A stretch of DNA of 64,000 bases, taken from Clostridiales bacterium. Its GTDB lineage: Bacteria > Bacillota > Clostridia > Lachnospirales > Lachnospiraceae. This document shows, piece by piece, positions 41,793 to 50,557 of the stretch. The translations under genes were made by a program, and so were the position numbers. Under the pieces are notes generated by a model, which was given only the letters and a program-made list of their open reading frames with translations, ran no database searches and was not told the DNA's origin. Position 1 is the first letter of the stretch. Each line of letters starts with the position of its first letter. The stretch is from NCBI GenBank assembly GCA_018376135.1, contig JAHABX010000005.1, positions 66,725 to 130,724 on the forward strand. Direction: 5' to 3'.

Positions 41793-42908
41793 TCAGCCCA
41801 GCAGCTCTTTTAAGCACTCCAAAAGCTCCGTATTTTTCTCCGGCATCATAAAGCAGAACCGGAAGTAGGTCTCGTCCTCCAGCCCCGGGAAGGTGGAGCA
41901 GTCCCGCAGCATCAGTCCCCGTTTGATGGCATGTACGAAGACATCGTAGGAGGTAACCCCTTCCTTTAGGATACGGACAAGGATGAAATTGGCATAGGGC
42001 TTGTACGCCTTGATATGCTTCCAGGTGAGAAGCTCCTGATAGATCCGCTCCCGTTCGGAGGCGATCAGGTGCCGGGTGCGTTCGATATAATCGGTATCCG
42101 TAAACATGAGAGCGCCTGCCACATCAGCCAGGCTGTTGATGGTCCACGGGTTTTTGCGCTCCTTGATCTCCGCCAGCAGATCCAGATTTCCGGTCATGGC
42201 ATAGCCAAGGCGCAGACCGGGGGCTGCAAAGAACTTGGAGATGCCGCGCAGGATGGCAAAATTATCGAATTCCTTCAGAAGACCTGTAGAAGAGACGCTG
42301 ACATTTTCCGGTGCAAATTCGGCATAGGTCTCATCGATCATAACAAAGATGTGATGCTCCTGGCAGCATCTGAGGATCCGGCGCATCTCCCCGGGTTCGC
42401 TTGCGGTGGAGGTGGGGTTGTTGGGATTACACAGGATACAGAGATCCAGGTCGTCGGTTAATTCCTGACAGAACCGCTCCACCGGCAGGCGGAAGTCATC
42501 GGATTCCTTCAGTGGATAGTGGCGTACGCTGCCCCCTGCCAGAAGTACCTCCCGTTCGTATTCCGAATAGGTGGGAGTGACGATCAGCACCTTCTTCGGT
42601 TTGTGGATCTGGATGAAAAGGGAGATCAGCTCCGTGCATCCGTTTCCCACCAGGATCTGTTCCGGAAGGCAGCCCGCATAGGCGGCAATATGACCGCGCA
42701 GTTCGGTATATTCCGGATCCGGGTAGGTGGTGATCACATCAATTTTTTCAGAGAGTCCTTCCCGCATCTTCGGAGAGATGCCAAGCGGATTGACGTTGGC
42801 GCCGAAGCCGGTGATCTTCTCCTTTGGTATGCCGAAATACTTTTCGATCTTTTCCAGATCACTTCCATGGAAATGTTCTTTTCCTTCTATTTTTATTTCA
42901 TGATTCAT
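41793..42908 (-). CDS. HisC/CobD-like PLP aminotransferase
   Basis: The 371-residue fold-type I enzyme begins with HFHGSDLEKIEKYFG, a CobD-like opening. It contains FGANVNPLGIS, NGCTELISLFI, CNPNNPTST (about residues 166-174), the aspartate in MIDETYAEF and the PLP lysine in ISKFFAAPGLRLGYA. It might be histidinol-phosphate aminotransferase, threonine-phosphate decarboxylase or a related amino-acid aminotransferase; there are no his or cob genes nearby to decide. The ATG at 42908 has GCGAGG nine bases upstream. It diverges from the DUF5717 operon across a 22-bp inverted repeat. Confidence 0.8.
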   Translation of the reverse strand: MNHEIKIEGKEHFHGSDLEKIEKYFGIPKEKITGFGANVNPLGISPKMREGLSEKIDVITTYPDPEYTELRGHIAAYAGCLPEQILVGNGCTELISLFIQIHKPKKVLIVTPTYSEYEREVLLAGGSVRHYPLKESDDFRLPVERFCQELTDDLDLCILCNPNNPTSTASEPGEMRRILRCCQEHHIFVMIDETYAEFAPENVSVSSTGLLKEFDNFAILRGISKFFAAPGLRLGYAMTGNLDLLAEIKERKNPWTINSLADVAGALMFTDTDYIERTRHLIASERERIYQELLTWKHIKAYKPYANFILVRILKEGVTSYDVFVHAIKRGLMLRDCSTFPGLEDETYFRFCFMMPEKNTELLECLKELLG

Positions 42909-42931
42909 CTGCATTTTCCTCGCTTGTGTTA

Positions 42932-42970
42932 TCACTTCGGTTGCACGAAGTGACCTTAAAGTGCTATACT
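42932..42970 (+). promoter_or_regulatory. Promoter with overlapping inverted repeat, DUF5717 operon
   Basis: TTGCAC (42941-42946), 18 bases, TATACT (42965-42970). The perfect inverted repeat TCACTTCG (42932-42939) / CGAAGTGA (42946-42953) straddles the -35 and is a good operator candidate. It may also act on the divergent aminotransferase gene. Confidence 0.65.
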
Positions 42971-43036
42971 GTGATTAAAAGTGATACAGCCACATACATC
43001 TTATATCGAATTCTAAAAAAAAGCAACGGGGTTCCT

Positions 43037-46000
43037 ATGAAAGAGAAGATCATCGATTTTTCCAACGGGGTATTTGAATATTGTCAGACAAGTCTGAAGA
43101 CAGAGCCGCAGGAGCTGGTACTGGAACTGGAGGCGGGAAAGTCCGTACAGGGGAGTTTTATTGTCAGCTCCTGTGATGAGCGCAGGGTAAAGGGCATTCT
43201 CTATCATCGGATCCCGGGACTGACATTGAAAGGAGACAGCTTTTTTGCAAGAGCTGCAAGGATAGAGTTTACCTTTGAAGCAGGGCGTCTGAGAGCGGGA
43301 GAAGGTCTGGAGGACCGGATCTGGCTGGAGACCAGCGCAGGGGAGTATGAGCTTCCGGTGCAGGTGAGGATCAGAGGCAGGCAGGAAGAGGTGAAGGAGG
43401 AGTTGCCGCTTCCGCCGGCTGAGGAACCAGAGGAGCCAAAGGAAAGCTTCCGGAAGGGACCCGGGCGGAGTGAGGCATGGATCGCGAAGCGCAGGCAGAG
43501 CTCTGCAATCGTGGGTATCCAGCTGGTGCTGGAGCAGGAGCGGAGGAACGGATGTACAAAGGAGGAGGCGGATGTCCGTCTGAGAGAGCTGGCGGATGCG
43601 CTTGTGGAAGCAGATCCGGAGTCTTCTCTTTATCCGCTTCTGGATGCGATGGTGATGCTTAGGGAGGAACGGCGGGAGGAAGCGGGCTGGATCCTTCGGA
43701 AATATGAGCGTACCCGTCTGTTTCAGCAGAGAGACAGAAAGGTGAGTGCGGTTTTTCTTTATGTGAACAGTCGTTTCAGGCAGGATGAAGAGGTGACGGC
43801 ATCCTGCGTGGCACAGCTTCAGAAGATGTACCAGAAGCATCCGGAGGACGGACTGATCACGGCATTCCTTCTGGAGCTGGATCCGAAGCTTAAGAAAAAT
43901 GCACGTACCCGGTATATGGTTCTGGAGCGGCAGTTTCGTGCGGGAACCAGGAACCGTCTGCTTTATCAGGAGGCATGGAAGCTCCTTCGGGAGGATATGG
44001 CGCTGTTTACCCGGCTGGATGGCTTTACACTGCAGATTTTCGGCTGGGCGGCTGATCACGGCTTTCTGACGGCAGAGGCAGCGCAGATCATAGCGGCGCA
44101 GGCGGCAAGGCTGAAGAACTGGTCTTTGCTGGCGGCAGGACTTTTGAAGGCATGTTATCAGGTAAGCCCTTCCAGGGAGACGGCAGGAGCAGTGTGCTCT
44201 GTATATATCCGCGGGCACCGGATGGACTCGGATGCTTTTGTCTGGTATAAAAAGGGTGTGGAGCTGGATGCGAAGATCACCAACCTTTACGAATATTTTA
44301 TGTATGCCCTGCCGGAAAATTATAACCAGCTGCTGCCCCGTCAGGTATTTCTTTATTTTCAGTATCACAATACTCTGACGAACCGGCAGAAGACAGCGCT
44401 GTTCTGTAATCTGATCCGGTACGGGAAGCAGGGGGAGGAGCTGTATGAGTCTTACCGGAGGCAGCTGCAGGAATTTTTGAGAAAGCAGCTCAGGGAACGA
44501 AGGCTGAATGAGGATCTGGCGTGGCTGTATGGAAAATGTCTGCTGGCAGAGACTCTGGAGGAGGATCTTCTGGAGGCTCTGGCAGATGTACTGTTTCTTC
44601 GGAAGCTTACCTGCCGGGAGAAACGGATCCGACAGGCAGAGGTCAGCTATGAACAGCTGGAGCAAAAGGTGACGGTTCCTCTGGCTTCCGGATGTGCATG
44701 GATACCCGTTTACACGCCGGGGGCGCGGATCGTGCTTCTGGATGAATATGGTAACCGCTATGAGAAGACCGTACCCTATGATCTGAAGCGCGTTATGATT
44801 GAACCTGGATTTCTGCAGCTCTGCACGGTCCGGCTGAAGGAGCATCTGGGACTGAATCTGTATCTGCTGGACGGAAAGGGCAGACACAGACTGAAGGAGG
44901 ACAATGTGGAGCTTGCCTGGAAGCTTATGGCGGACGGGCGTATCAGTGAGGATTACCGGAGGCGGCTGCAGCTGGAGCTTCTGGATTATGAACGAAGGCA
45001 TCACCGGCTGGAGCAGATGGATGAACGGCTTCGTATACCGGATCCGGATGTTTTGACGAGAAAGGATCAGGCTGCATATATAGAAGCGCTTACAGGGCTT
45101 CGGCAGGATGAGGAAGCCTTTGCTCTTCTGAAGAAGACCGGATGCCGGGAGGTGGAGCCCAAATCCCTGCTTCGGCTGCTGCAGCGGCTTATGACGGAGG
45201 AGAAGGCGGACAGGGAAGCGCTTGTGCCCTACGCCTGCCAGGTATTTGAAAAGGGAGTCTATACGGAGAAGATCATTGAGCTGCTGACCGGGGCGTATCA
45301 GGGGAGCACGATGGAGCTGCTTGCCCTGTGGAAGGCAGGAAATACCTTCGGCATGTCTCTTCCGGAGCTGGAGGAGCAGATCCTTGTGCAGGCATTGTTT
45401 ACCCGGCGGTACGTGAATGAGGTATTTCCGGTCTATCTGTCCATGGATGACCGGGGCGGAGATTCGGTCATCGGGACGGCGTATCTGAATTATCTGGGCT
45501 GGCTTGATTTTGTAAAGGGCGCAGAGGTTCCGGAAGGACTCTTTGACAGTCTGGAGCATCACCTTCTGTGGGAAGACCGTCTGGCGGAGACCTCGGTCCT
45601 TTCCTACTTAAAGCAGCTCTCGGTCCTGCTGCTTCTGACCGATATCCAGAAACGGCTGGTGCAGAAGCTTCTGGGAGAGCAGGAGACAAGGCGGAGAAGA
45701 TTTGCCTTTGTCCGGCAGCTTCTGCCTTATGTGGAGGAAAAGGGGCGTCCCAATGACCAGCGGATCGTTGAGTACCGGTGTGATCCGGGGCATAAGGTGG
45801 TGATCCACTATGTGCTGGAGTATCATGGGAAGAAGACCTTTGACTATGTGACGGAATGCCTGTATCCGGTATGCGGCGGTGTTTTCACCAAAGCCTTTGT
45901 CCTGTTCTACGGAGAGCGGCTGACCTGGTTCTTCACAGAGACGGCAGAGGATGGGACCGAGCGGTCCACGGAATGCCATACCATCGAGAACCGGGAGGAG

Positions 46001-46150
46001 CATATGGAGGGTGACAGCCGCTATCACAGACTGTGCAGGATGCAGAGGGCACTGGATTATCAGCAGGAGCGCTCGCTGAAGCGTATGATGGCAGAGTATG
46101 AGGAACTGACAGAGCTTGTGGAGGAACAGTTCTGTATCAGGCAGGGATAA
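43037..46150 (+). CDS. DUF5717 family large helical-repeat protein
   Basis: The 1037-residue cytoplasmic protein has no signal peptide or membrane helix. Residues 1 to about 115 look like a beta-sandwich (GSFIVSSCDERRVKGILYH, FEAGRLRAGEGLEDRIWLE). A Pro/Glu-rich linker follows, then about 750 residues of alpha-helical repeats with a beta insert near 545-640 (VYTPGARIVLLDEYGNRYEK). A beta-rich C-terminal domain (EYRCDPGHKVVIHYVLEYHGKK) ends in a coil. I recognise the pair DUF5717-DUF5716 of Lachnospiraceae; no function is known to me. The ATG at 43037 lies about 60 bases after the promoter; longer in-frame starts lie upstream of the promoter. It is the first gene of a three-gene operon. Confidence 0.8.
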   Translation: MKEKIIDFSNGVFEYCQTSLKTEPQELVLELEAGKSVQGSFIVSSCDERRVKGILYHRIPGLTLKGDSFFARAARIEFTFEAGRLRAGEGLEDRIWLETSAGEYELPVQVRIRGRQEEVKEELPLPPAEEPEEPKESFRKGPGRSEAWIAKRRQSSAIVGIQLVLEQERRNGCTKEEADVRLRELADALVEADPESSLYPLLDAMVMLREERREEAGWILRKYERTRLFQQRDRKVSAVFLYVNSRFRQDEEVTASCVAQLQKMYQKHPEDGLITAFLLELDPKLKKNARTRYMVLERQFRAGTRNRLLYQEAWKLLREDMALFTRLDGFTLQIFGWAADHGFLTAEAAQIIAAQAARLKNWSLLAAGLLKACYQVSPSRETAGAVCSVYIRGHRMDSDAFVWYKKGVELDAKITNLYEYFMYALPENYNQLLPRQVFLYFQYHNTLTNRQKTALFCNLIRYGKQGEELYESYRRQLQEFLRKQLRERRLNEDLAWLYGKCLLAETLEEDLLEALADVLFLRKLTCREKRIRQAEVSYEQLEQKVTVPLASGCAWIPVYTPGARIVLLDEYGNRYEKTVPYDLKRVMIEPGFLQLCTVRLKEHLGLNLYLLDGKGRHRLKEDNVELAWKLMADGRISEDYRRRLQLELLDYERRHHRLEQMDERLRIPDPDVLTRKDQAAYIEALTGLRQDEEAFALLKKTGCREVEPKSLLRLLQRLMTEEKADREALVPYACQVFEKGVYTEKIIELLTGAYQGSTMELLALWKAGNTFGMSLPELEEQILVQALFTRRYVNEVFPVYLSMDDRGGDSVIGTAYLNYLGWLDFVKGAEVPEGLFDSLEHHLLWEDRLAETSVLSYLKQLSVLLLLTDIQKRLVQKLLGEQETRRRRFAFVRQLLPYVEEKGRPNDQRIVEYRCDPGHKVVIHYVLEYHGKKTFDYVTECLYPVCGGVFTKAFVLFYGERLTWFFTETAEDGTERSTECHTIENREEHMEGDSRYHRLCRMQRALDYQQERSLKRMMAEYEELTELVEEQFCIRQG

Positions 46151-46165
46151 AAGGGGAGTGTCCAT

Positions 46166-47275
46166 ATGAAGATAACCAATGGATATGAAAGGCTCTGGGC
46201 AGGCATCGATTTTCGGGGGGAATACCCGGAGGTCTGCTATCAGACCGCGCAGATGAAGGAGCCGGAATTGCTTCCGCTGGATTTTGGCGGAAGATCGGGA
46301 AGAGGAGCATGCTTCCGCAAGATCCTGTCTGCGCTGAAGCGGTACGGCAGGAAGGAGGATATCCGGGCGGCGGTGGTGCTGCCGGATATGTCGGAGGAGG
46401 ATATCCGGCAGTACCTTCAGGATGCCTGTGAGGCAGGATTTGTCCGGGAGCAGCTTCAGGTGCTGGGGGAACTGGAGAGTGTGGTGCATTTTGTCATGCA
46501 TCAGACCAATGATATCTGGCAGCAGCAGGTCTGGCTTCTGGAATTCGATACGGATGAAGTGAAAGCCACTTCCCTGCAGGTAAATAAGAGAACCACTCCC
46601 ATGCTGGTACAGGCACAGGAGCCGGAATACTGGCATGTGGGAAGTCTTCTGGAGGGGAACCGGGATGAGCAGCTTGCAGATATGGCGAAAAAGCGTTTCG
46701 GAAGATATCAGGTGTCGGCGGTATTTCTGACCGGCACAGACTTTAATGCCAGAGATTACAGGAAAAGCAGAGAGGAGATCTGTTTTCGGCGGAGGGTATT
46801 TCTGGGAGAACAGATTCACGCCCGGGGAGCCTGCGTGCTGGCCGGTGACGGAGAGAAGAGGAAGCCATACTTGTTCCTGAATGAGCAGACGCTGCTTTAT
46901 AATGTGGGGATCAGAAGCAGCCGGGCAGGGAAGGAATTGATCCACACGCTGGTCAGTGCGGGCTGCAGCTGGTATGAGGTACAGGAGAGCTGTGAGATGA
47001 TCCTTCTGGGGGAGCCGCTGTTGGAATTTTCCTTTCAGTCCATGCTGGGAGGAGAGCCGCACCTTGCCGGGCTGATGCTGAACGGACTGCCAAAGCGTCC
47101 GGAAGGGACCACCCGGCTTTTGGTGGAGATCCATTTCTCGGGACCCCGGCAGTGTGAGGTACAGGTATCGGATCTGGGCTTCGGGGAGATCTATCCGGCG
47201 TCAGATCTGTACTGGAAGGAAACGTTCCTTTTGGAGGAAGAGGAGGAGAACCATGGGGCTGGTTACGATCTGTAA
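46166..47275 (+). CDS. DUF5716 family protein, divergent actin/Hsp70-like fold suspected
   Basis: 369 residues. By eye the first 230 follow the motif order of the actin/Hsp70 ATPase fold. GIDF at 13-16 is in the place of phosphate-1. AAVVLPDMSEEDIRQYL...AGF and the ELESVVHFV segment (68-110) are in the place of connect-1 (compare VTVPA...RQ...AGL...EPTAAAL). LLEFDTDE (124-131) is in the place of phosphate-2, VSAVFLTGTDFN (183-194) in the adenosine motif, and HARGACVLAGD (218-228) in connect-2. The Gly/Thr residues that bind nucleotide are mostly lost, so it may not be an ATPase. The C-terminal 130 residues are beta-rich. It starts 15 bp after DUF5717 with GGGGAG upstream and overlaps the TPR gene by 23 bp. 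Confidence 0.75.
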   Translation: MKITNGYERLWAGIDFRGEYPEVCYQTAQMKEPELLPLDFGGRSGRGACFRKILSALKRYGRKEDIRAAVVLPDMSEEDIRQYLQDACEAGFVREQLQVLGELESVVHFVMHQTNDIWQQQVWLLEFDTDEVKATSLQVNKRTTPMLVQAQEPEYWHVGSLLEGNRDEQLADMAKKRFGRYQVSAVFLTGTDFNARDYRKSREEICFRRRVFLGEQIHARGACVLAGDGEKRKPYLFLNEQTLLYNVGIRSSRAGKELIHTLVSAGCSWYEVQESCEMILLGEPLLEFSFQSMLGGEPHLAGLMLNGLPKRPEGTTRLLVEIHFSGPRQCEVQVSDLGFGEIYPASDLYWKETFLLEEEEENHGAGYDL

Positions 47276-47957
47276 ATACAGAAGGACAAAGACGCCGTTC
47301 TTTGTGGAGCAGGCGGGAATAAACCTGTACAGCCTTGAAGAGCTGGCATATTTTCTGTATCATAATATCTGCCTGGCTGACCGCCAGATGTTCGGAGAGG
47401 GTCTGTGCCGGTGGATCGCCGAGGAGATCCGTTATCCGGAGCTTGCCAACCGGATCCGGAACGGGATCGCCGCAGGGACGAATTTTCAGAATCTGGTATT
47501 ATCCGTGGTGGGCTCGGTGGATCTGTTTTCCAACCGGGAGCTGGCAGAGCTGGGAGACCGGATGAAGAATCTGGGCACCCTGCAGGAGCAGGAGCGGCTG
47601 AAGCTTCGGGCAGACGAGCTTCTGCGCAGCCGGAACGAATGGGCTGCCATGGAGGAATACAGGCATATCCTGCGGATGCACCAGAATCATAAGCTGGGGA
47701 TGGAGTTTTACGGCGATGTCTGGAATAATCTGGGGGTCTGCTATGCAAGGCAGTTCTTATTTGCGGAGGCGGCAGACTGCTTTGAGACCTCCTGCGAATA
47801 TCATCCGGACGAAGAGGTGGAGCAGCAGGCGGAGCTTGCCGGAAAGCTTGCGGCAGGTCAGAAGCCGGAGACGGGAAAGAAACGGCATGATTTTGAGAAT
47901 CCTCAGAAGCAGCTCCTTCAGTGGGAGAGAGAGTACCGGATCCGTCAGAAGCAATAA
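47253..47957 (+). CDS. TPR-type protein, third gene of the DUF5717 operon
   Basis: The 234-residue soluble protein has an N-terminal part (VTICKYRRTKTPFFVEQAGINLYSLEELAYFLYHNI) that includes a hydrophobic helix region. Tetratricopeptide-like helices follow at about residues 110-200 (RADELLRSRNEWAAMEEYRHIL, DVWNNLGVCYARQFLFAEAADCFETSCEYHP), and the tail is charged. TPRs bind protein partners, plausibly the other two operon products. The ATG follows AGGAGG inside the DUF5716 3' end. No known family name is certain. Confidence 0.75.
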   Translation: MGLVTICKYRRTKTPFFVEQAGINLYSLEELAYFLYHNICLADRQMFGEGLCRWIAEEIRYPELANRIRNGIAAGTNFQNLVLSVVGSVDLFSNRELAELGDRMKNLGTLQEQERLKLRADELLRSRNEWAAMEEYRHILRMHQNHKLGMEFYGDVWNNLGVCYARQFLFAEAADCFETSCEYHPDEEVEQQAELAGKLAAGQKPETGKKRHDFENPQKQLLQWEREYRIRQKQ

Positions 47958-47962
47958 AGTTC

Positions 47963-47991
47963 TTGACATTTCTGTCTGTACCTGATATGAT
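47963..47991 (+). promoter_or_regulatory. Promoter of the amino-acid ABC importer operon
   Basis: TTGACA (47963-47968), 17 bases, TATGAT (47986-47991), 69 bp before the ATG of the binding protein. Confidence 0.8.
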
Positions 47992-48059
47992 TCATACATT
48001 GTTAGATTACTTTTCTGTGGTAAAGTAGTAACAGACAGAATTGCAAGGAGGATGTTTTT

Positions 48060-48950
48060 ATGAAAAAGTTAATTGCTGTAATGCTTGCAGGTGTAATGAC
48101 CGCGGCGCTGGTGGCAGGATGCGGAAGCACCAGTGAGCCGGCAGAGGCTCCGGCGGCGGAGGCTGCAGAGGAAACCACGGAGGCAGAGGCACCCACGGAG
48201 ACAGAAGCTCCGGCGGAAGAAGAGGCAGAGGCTCCGGCAGAAGAGAGCGATATGGCTTATGTACAGGAAAAGGGAACGCTGGTAGTAGGAATCACCGATT
48301 TTGCTCCCATGGATTACAAGGATGAGAGCGGTGAGTGGATCGGCTTTGACGCAGATATGGCAAAGGCTTTTGCAGAGAGCCTTGGTGTAGAAGCAGAGTT
48401 TGTAGAGATCGACTGGGACAACAAGATCCTGGAGCTGGACGGCAAGACCATCGACTGTGTATGGAACGGCATGACCCTTACAGATGAAGTGGTCAGCGCA
48501 ATGGAGTGCTCCAACGCGTACTGCAACAACGCACAGGTAGTGATCGTGCCTGCGGATAAGGCAGACCAGTATCAGGATGTGGAGAGCCTTTCCGAGCTGT
48601 CCTTTGCGGTAGAAGCAGGAAGTGCAGGCGAGGAGCAGGTGACCGCACTGGGTCTTGATTTTACTCCGGTAAAGGCACAGTCTGATGCCCTGATGGAAGT
48701 AGCGGCAGGCACCTCCGATGCAGCAGTCATTGATTCTCTGATGGCAGCGGCTATGGTAGGTGAGGGAACCGGATATGAGGAGCTGACCTACACGGTAGGA
48801 CTGAACAGTGAGGAGTACGGAGTAGGCTTCCGTAAGGGTTCTGATTTGGCAGCGGCTCTGAATGATTTCTTCGCTGCAAGCTACGCAGACGGCAGTATGC
48901 TGGAGTGCGCAGATACCTACGGTGTACAGGCAGCTGTTGTGGAGCAGTAA
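48060..48950 (+). CDS. Amino-acid ABC transporter substrate-binding lipoprotein
   Basis: The 296-residue protein has a signal peptide with lipobox LVAGC (Cys at about residue 21). A striking Ala/Glu/Pro/Thr-rich linker (about 25-62) is followed by a periplasmic-binding-protein type 2 domain: GTLVVGITDFAPMDYKDESGEWIGFDADMAKAFA (about 71-104), then ELDGKTIDCVWNGMTLT and GVGFRKGSDLAAALN. This resembles GlnH/HisJ-like polar amino-acid binders. The low-complexity linker probably keeps the domain away from the membrane through the cell wall. A permease and an ATPase gene follow. Confidence 0.92.
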   Translation: MKKLIAVMLAGVMTAALVAGCGSTSEPAEAPAAEAAEETTEAEAPTETEAPAEEEAEAPAEESDMAYVQEKGTLVVGITDFAPMDYKDESGEWIGFDADMAKAFAESLGVEAEFVEIDWDNKILELDGKTIDCVWNGMTLTDEVVSAMECSNAYCNNAQVVIVPADKADQYQDVESLSELSFAVEAGSAGEEQVTALGLDFTPVKAQSDALMEVAAGTSDAAVIDSLMAAAMVGEGTGYEELTYTVGLNSEEYGVGFRKGSDLAAALNDFFAASYADGSMLECADTYGVQAAVVEQ

Positions 48951-48973
48951 TTTTACGGGCACTTTTTAAGAAT

Positions 48974-49010
48974 AAAAAAAGAGAGTGGGTCCTTCCGCTC
49001 TCTCTTTTTT
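48974..49010 (+). terminator. Intra-operon attenuating terminator
   Basis: AAAGAGAGTGGG pairs with the complementary CCGCTCTCTCTTT around a short loop, then TTTT. It lies between the binding-protein gene and the permease gene, a usual way to make more binding protein than membrane components. Confidence 0.8.
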
Positions 49011-49051
49011 GCTGAGAAATACCATTGAAGTAGAAAGCAGGATATAAACAC

Positions 49052-49738
49052 ATGGAACTGATATTAGAACAGATGCCGATCGTCATTCACTCATTGAATA
49101 TCGGATTTTTGCAGACACTGAAGCTCTTCTTTGTGACGCTCATAGGAGCGTTTCCGCTGGGGCTGATCATTGCCTTTGGCTCGATGTCCCGATTCAGACC
49201 TTTAAGCTGTTTTACCAAGATCGTGGTATGGATCATAAGGGGAACTCCATTGATGATCCAGCTTCTGATCATCTATTATTTTCCGGGACTGGTACTGGGA
49301 AATCCGATCTGGGGAAGCGGAGAGGGCGGACGTTTTCTGGCAGCATCCGTGTCCTTTATCTTTAATTATGCCTGCTACTTCTCCGAGATCTACCGCGGCG
49401 GTATCCAGAGTGTGCCTGTGGGACAGGAAGAGGCAGGACTGGTGCTGGGCATGACCAAGTGGCAGATCTTCTTCCGGATCAAGCTGCTGCAGATGATCAA
49501 GCGTATCGTGCCGCCCATGTCCAATGAGATCATCACACTGGTGAAGGATACCTCCCTGTCACGTATTATCGCACTGCAGGAGATCATCTGGGCAGGACAG
49601 GCATTCCTGAAAGGCTCTCAGGGCATCTCAGGCGCAATCTGGCCGCTGTTCTTCACGGCTGTCTATTACCTGATCTTTAACGGTATCCTGACAGTGCTTC
49701 TGGGACGGCTGGAGAAAAAGCTGAATTATTTCAGGTAA
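49052..49738 (+). CDS. Amino-acid ABC transporter permease
   Basis: The 228-residue membrane protein has about five helices. The HisM/GlnP-type signature is WIIRGTPLMIQLLIIYYFPG (about residues 62-81) and the EAA loop is EEAGLVLGMTKWQIFFRIKLLQMIK (about 127-151), followed by the KDTSLSRIIALQEII segment typical of polar amino-acid permeases. It forms the channel, probably as a homodimer, with the ATPase encoded next. Confidence 0.93.
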   Translation: MELILEQMPIVIHSLNIGFLQTLKLFFVTLIGAFPLGLIIAFGSMSRFRPLSCFTKIVVWIIRGTPLMIQLLIIYYFPGLVLGNPIWGSGEGGRFLAASVSFIFNYACYFSEIYRGGIQSVPVGQEEAGLVLGMTKWQIFFRIKLLQMIKRIVPPMSNEIITLVKDTSLSRIIALQEIIWAGQAFLKGSQGISGAIWPLFFTAVYYLIFNGILTVLLGRLEKKLNYFR

Positions 49739-49753
49739 AGGAGGATAAATAGA

Positions 49754-50539
49754 ATGCCAATTCTGGAAGCAGAGCATATATGTAAATCTTTTGAAGGGAC
49801 AGAGGTACTGAAGGATATCAGCTTTTCTCTGGAGAAAAGCCAGGTGCTCTCTATCATCGGTTCCTCGGGAAGCGGCAAGACAACGCTGCTTCGATGCCTG
49901 AATTTTCTGGAAAGACCCGATAAGGGTGTGATCCGTGTAGGTCAGGAAACCCTGTTTGACGCGGATGACAGGAAGACACAGCAGGAGTCGGAGATCCGTA
50001 AAAAGCGGCTTCGTTTCGGGCTTGTGTTCCAGTCCTTCAATCTCTTTCCCCAGTATACGGCGCTGGAGAACGTGATGCTGGCAAAGGAGCTGCTGGCGAA
50101 GGAGCAGCCGGACTATAAGATGAGAAAAAAGGAGATTCATGAGGAGATCAAAAGGGAAGCAGAGGAGCTGTTAAAGCAGATGGGACTTTCCGAACGAATG
50201 TCCAATTATCCGCATCAGCTTTCCGGCGGTCAGTGCCAGAGAGTGGCAATTGCCCGTGCGCTTGCCCTGAAGCCGGATATCCTGTGTTTTGATGAGCCCA
50301 CATCCGCGCTGGATCCGGAGCTGACAGGAGAGGTGCTGAGGGTTATCCAGGAGCTGGCGGATCAGAAAACGACCATGATCATAGTTACCCATGAGATGGC
50401 ATTTGCCAGAGACGTGGCGGATCAGGTGCTCTTTATGGATGACGGTCATATTGTAGAACGGGGAACTCCGGAGGAGGTCTTTGAGCATCCGAAGGAAGAA
50501 CGGACCAGACAGTTCCTGTCAAGGTTTACCCAGGGTTAG
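49754..50539 (+). CDS. Amino-acid ABC transporter ATP-binding protein
   Basis: The 261-residue GlnQ/HisP-type ATPase has Walker A IGSSGSGKTTLLRCLN (about residues 36-51), signature LSGGQCQRVAIARALA (about 157-172), Walker B ILCFDEPTSALDPE and the switch histidine in IIVTHEMAFARDV. A charged insert of about 20 residues (KEQPDYKMRKKEIHEEIKRE) replaces the usual shorter loop before the signature. It has 15-bp spacing from the permease and is 18 bp from purB, so transport and purB may share a transcript. Confidence 0.95.
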   Translation: MPILEAEHICKSFEGTEVLKDISFSLEKSQVLSIIGSSGSGKTTLLRCLNFLERPDKGVIRVGQETLFDADDRKTQQESEIRKKRLRFGLVFQSFNLFPQYTALENVMLAKELLAKEQPDYKMRKKEIHEEIKREAEELLKQMGLSERMSNYPHQLSGGQCQRVAIARALALKPDILCFDEPTSALDPELTGEVLRVIQELADQKTTMIIVTHEMAFARDVADQVLFMDDGHIVERGTPEEVFEHPKEERTRQFLSRFTQG

Positions 50540-50557
50540 AAAAAAGGAGGCAGACAT

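Noticed and set aside
42824..43036. Longer N-terminus for the DUF5717 protein
   Set aside because: The extra codons lie upstream of and across the mapped-by-motif promoter (42941-42970) and overlap the divergent aminotransferase gene.
43013..45562. Minus-strand open frame of about 850 codons opposite the DUF5717 gene
   Set aside because: It has no ribosome binding site and its composition is the mirror of the GC-rich plus-strand gene (very rich in Leu, Gln, Arg, Cys). The plus-strand frame has a promoter, a start and operon partners.
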